From positions 1 through 6,177 of the forward strand of contig JAITAZ010000244.1 of the NCBI GenBank assembly GCA_031283825.1: a DNA stretch of 6,177 nt, written 5' to 3'. Position numbers and translations under genes: made by a program. Below are positions 4,988-6,177 of the stretch, piece by piece. The first letter of the stretch is position 1. Each line of letters begins with the position of its first letter. Source of the stretch: Planctomycetaceae bacterium (GTDB taxonomy: Bacteria; Planctomycetota; Planctomycetia; Pirellulales; Thermoguttaceae). A model generated the notes under the pieces. It did no database searches and was not told where the DNA came from. It worked only from the letters and a program-made list of their open reading frames with translations.

Positions 4988-6049
4988 ATGAAAAAGAACA
5001 ATGAAATAAGGTCAATTGTTCAACATGAAATCAATTTTGAGCAAAATGTAACCGCCCAAAATTCGCAAAATTCCCAAATTTTAACAAATGTTAAAATAGG
5101 CAAGGGGGGGGGGGCAGACAACTTTAATTTTAGGAGTCGCTTGGATTACGATGCTTTTGACAACGCTGTCAAACCTTCTTTTTGCGTCTTTGGTTTTACG
5201 TTGGTTGAGCTTTTGGTTGTAATTGCAATTATTGGCATTTTGATAAGCTTGTTGTTGCCCGCAGTTCAAGCGGCACGAGAAGCGGCAAGAAGATTAAGAT
5301 GTTCCAATAATCAGAAACAAGTTGTACTGGCAATGCACAACTATCACGACGCCTATCAAACATTACCGCCCGGAGCACGCGCTTATTCTTATGGAACATG
5401 GGCGATAAGTCTATTGGGTTTCGTTGAGCAAAATTCAATCGCAGAACGTTACAACTGGCAATATGGATATTACGACGAAACTAATTCTGAAAATCGTACA
5501 ATAATAGTCAACTTAGCACTTCCTTTATACACTTGCCCTTCTGATAATAATCTCAACAAAAATAACGGCGGTTATTATGATACCCGCGAACATAATTACG
5601 TTGCTTGCATGGGACGGGAAGGCGTATATTTTTATCATTATAGACGCGCTCCGGGGCGTTCAACTCAAAACTGTCTAGTAGATGGCGTAAGTTTTGATAA
5701 TCAATCCCGATATAATGCCGTATTTACCGGCTCTTGCTATCAATCAAGTGCTTCGTTCCCGCTTACAACATCATTAACGGATATTTCTGATGGAACTTCT
5801 AATACGGTTGCATTGTCAGAAACGGTTCAAGGAGTTCCGATAGATAGTTCTCATATCGATCCGCGCGGTTCGATTTGGGGCGGAGATTGGTGTTATTTTA
5901 CTACAAAATTATCGCCTAATACGACTTCTCCTGATATCCTGTGGGCAGATGGCACGGTACATACGCAACATCCGGTACAGATGTTTGATTACGCAAGTAA
6001 TAGTCAGGTATTAAGCGATTATGCCAGTTTAGCTCCAGAAAAAAACTAG
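4988..6049 (+). CDS. DUF1559 prepilin-like surface protein, ended by an in-frame TAG
   Basis: The product has 353 residues up to the TAG. DUF1559 proteins are pseudopilin-like, with an N-terminal methylation motif processed at the inner membrane by prepilin peptidase; the family is greatly expanded in Planctomycetota and its function is unknown. Here the cleavage site is G69|F70, with E74 as the conserved Glu+5, followed by one hydrophobic helix (about 70-90), the hallmark [12 protein letters not shown] (91-102) and CSNN. The head domain has [13 protein letters not shown], a CPSDNN motif and [13 protein letters not shown], all typical. Two features are odd. The leader before the cleavage site is 69 residues rather than the usual few to about 20, is polar and Gln/Asn-rich, and contains an 11-G tract at codons 39-43. 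After the TAG the same frame continues with the expected C-terminal family motif. The gene is therefore truncated, recoded or newly decaying. Expression is probably sigma-54 dependent. Confidence 0.9.
   Translation: MKKNNEIRSIVQHEINFEQNVTAQNSQNSQILTNVKIGKGGGADNFNFRSRLDYDAFDNAVKPSFCVFGFTLVELLVVIAIIGILISLLLPAVQAAREAARRLRCSNNQKQVVLAMHNYHDAYQTLPPGARAYSYGTWAISLLGFVEQNSIAERYNWQYGYYDETNSENRTIIVNLALPLYTCPSDNNLNKNNGGYYDTREHNYVACMGREGVYFYHYRRAPGRSTQNCLVDGVSFDNQSRYNAVFTGSCYQSSASFPLTTSLTDISDGTSNTVALSETVQGVPIDSSHIDPRGSIWGGDWCYFTTKLSPNTTSPDILWADGTVHTQHPVQMFDYASNSQVLSDYASLAPEKN
5104..5114 (+). repeat. Homopolymeric G11 tract inside the DUF1559 coding region
   Basis: Eleven consecutive G bases encode the end of K39, then GGG (40-42) and the first base of A43. 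In such AT-rich DNA a run of this length is striking. At this length the frame leads into the prepilin motif. Losing one G gives a frame that stops at TAA about 5221. Gaining one gives a TAA within five codons of the tract. It therefore has the layout of a phase-variation switch, but assembly or sequencing error in the run length is also possible. Confidence 0.8.
5132..5143 (+). promoter_or_regulatory. Possible internal translation start after the G-tract
   Basis: AGGAG (5132-5136) precedes an in-frame TTG (5141-5143) by four bases. Starting there would give an 18-residue leader before the G|FTLVE cleavage site, close to the usual leader length in this family, and would bypass the G-tract. 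The spacing is tight and TTG is a weak start, so this is an alternative rather than the chosen start. Confidence 0.3.
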
Positions 6050-6177
6050 ACCGTAGCGGCGGCGCGAAGTTGGCATGTCGGAGGCGTCAATGCCGGACTT
6101 GGAGACGGTTCTATTCGTTTTGTTACGAATCAGGTTAATCTTGAAATTTGGAATGCCGCCGGTTCGACAAATGGCGA
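6050..6177 (+). pseudogene. C-terminal continuation of the DUF1559 gene after the TAG (3' partial)
   Basis: Directly after TAG 6047-6049, in the same frame, the sequence encodes TVAAARSWHVGGVNAGLGDG, then SIRFVTNQ and VNLEIWNAAG. This is the conserved end of DUF1559 proteins (R-S-x-H-x-G-G-V-N, then DGS-x-R-F). It remains open to the edge of the window. There is no start codon or ribosome binding site that would make it a separate gene, so it is the severed tail of the upstream frame unless the TAG is read through. Confidence 0.82.

Noticed and set aside
5081..5438. Two short minus strand open frames in the DUF1559 gene
   Set aside because: They are antisense to the conserved prepilin and head-domain coding sequence and have no features of their own.

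Overview
The window looks like a piece of an AT-rich Planctomycetota chromosome. Three features point there: the end of a ThuA-like protein, a large membrane VWA/glutamine-amidotransferase-like protein, and above all a DUF1559 protein with a type IV prepilin-like N-terminus ([19 protein letters not shown] followed by [14 protein letters not shown]), a family heavily expanded in Planctomycetota and relatives. A complete rubrerythrin suggests an anaerobic or microaerophilic lifestyle. The lineage is inferred from these families, not from a marker gene.

Layout. 1-296 (+): 3' end of a ThuA-like gene. 297-495: short intergenic region with a small hairpin, a dispersed repeat (GTAACCGTTCACG) and a possible housekeeping promoter. 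496-1071 (+): rubrerythrin. 1072-1369: gap between convergent genes, mostly filled by a MITE-like inverted-repeat element with two GAGACGCAA hairpins. 1370-3991 (-): 873-residue membrane protein with two VWA domains around a glutamine-amidotransferase-like domain. 3992-4987: about 1 kb without a believable gene, in two parts. The left part (about 4001-4514) is packed with repeats: a second GAGACGCAA element with a perfect 22-bp hairpin, a 25-bp perfect inverted repeat, three copies of an about 45-bp repeat and several small hairpins. The right part (about 4515-4987) is a regulatory region: an A/T-tract, an excellent sigma-54 (-24/-12) promoter, a leader of about 200 nt with three strong hairpins, and a good Shine-Dalgarno site. 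4988-6049 (+): the DUF1559 gene, whose frame continues after a TAG codon to the end of the window.

The genes do not form an obvious pathway. The most interesting locus is the DUF1559 gene. It combines a sigma-54-type promoter, a structured leader, an unusually long pre-FTLVE segment containing an 11-G tract (a classic slippage site, here in the open setting), a possible internal start just after that tract, and an in-frame TAG just before the conserved C-terminal H-x-GG-x-N...DGS segment. Together these suggest a switchable or decaying surface pseudopilin-like protein. The repeats on both sides of the VWA gene suggest mobile, non-autonomous palindromic elements have shaped the surrounding intergenic DNA.
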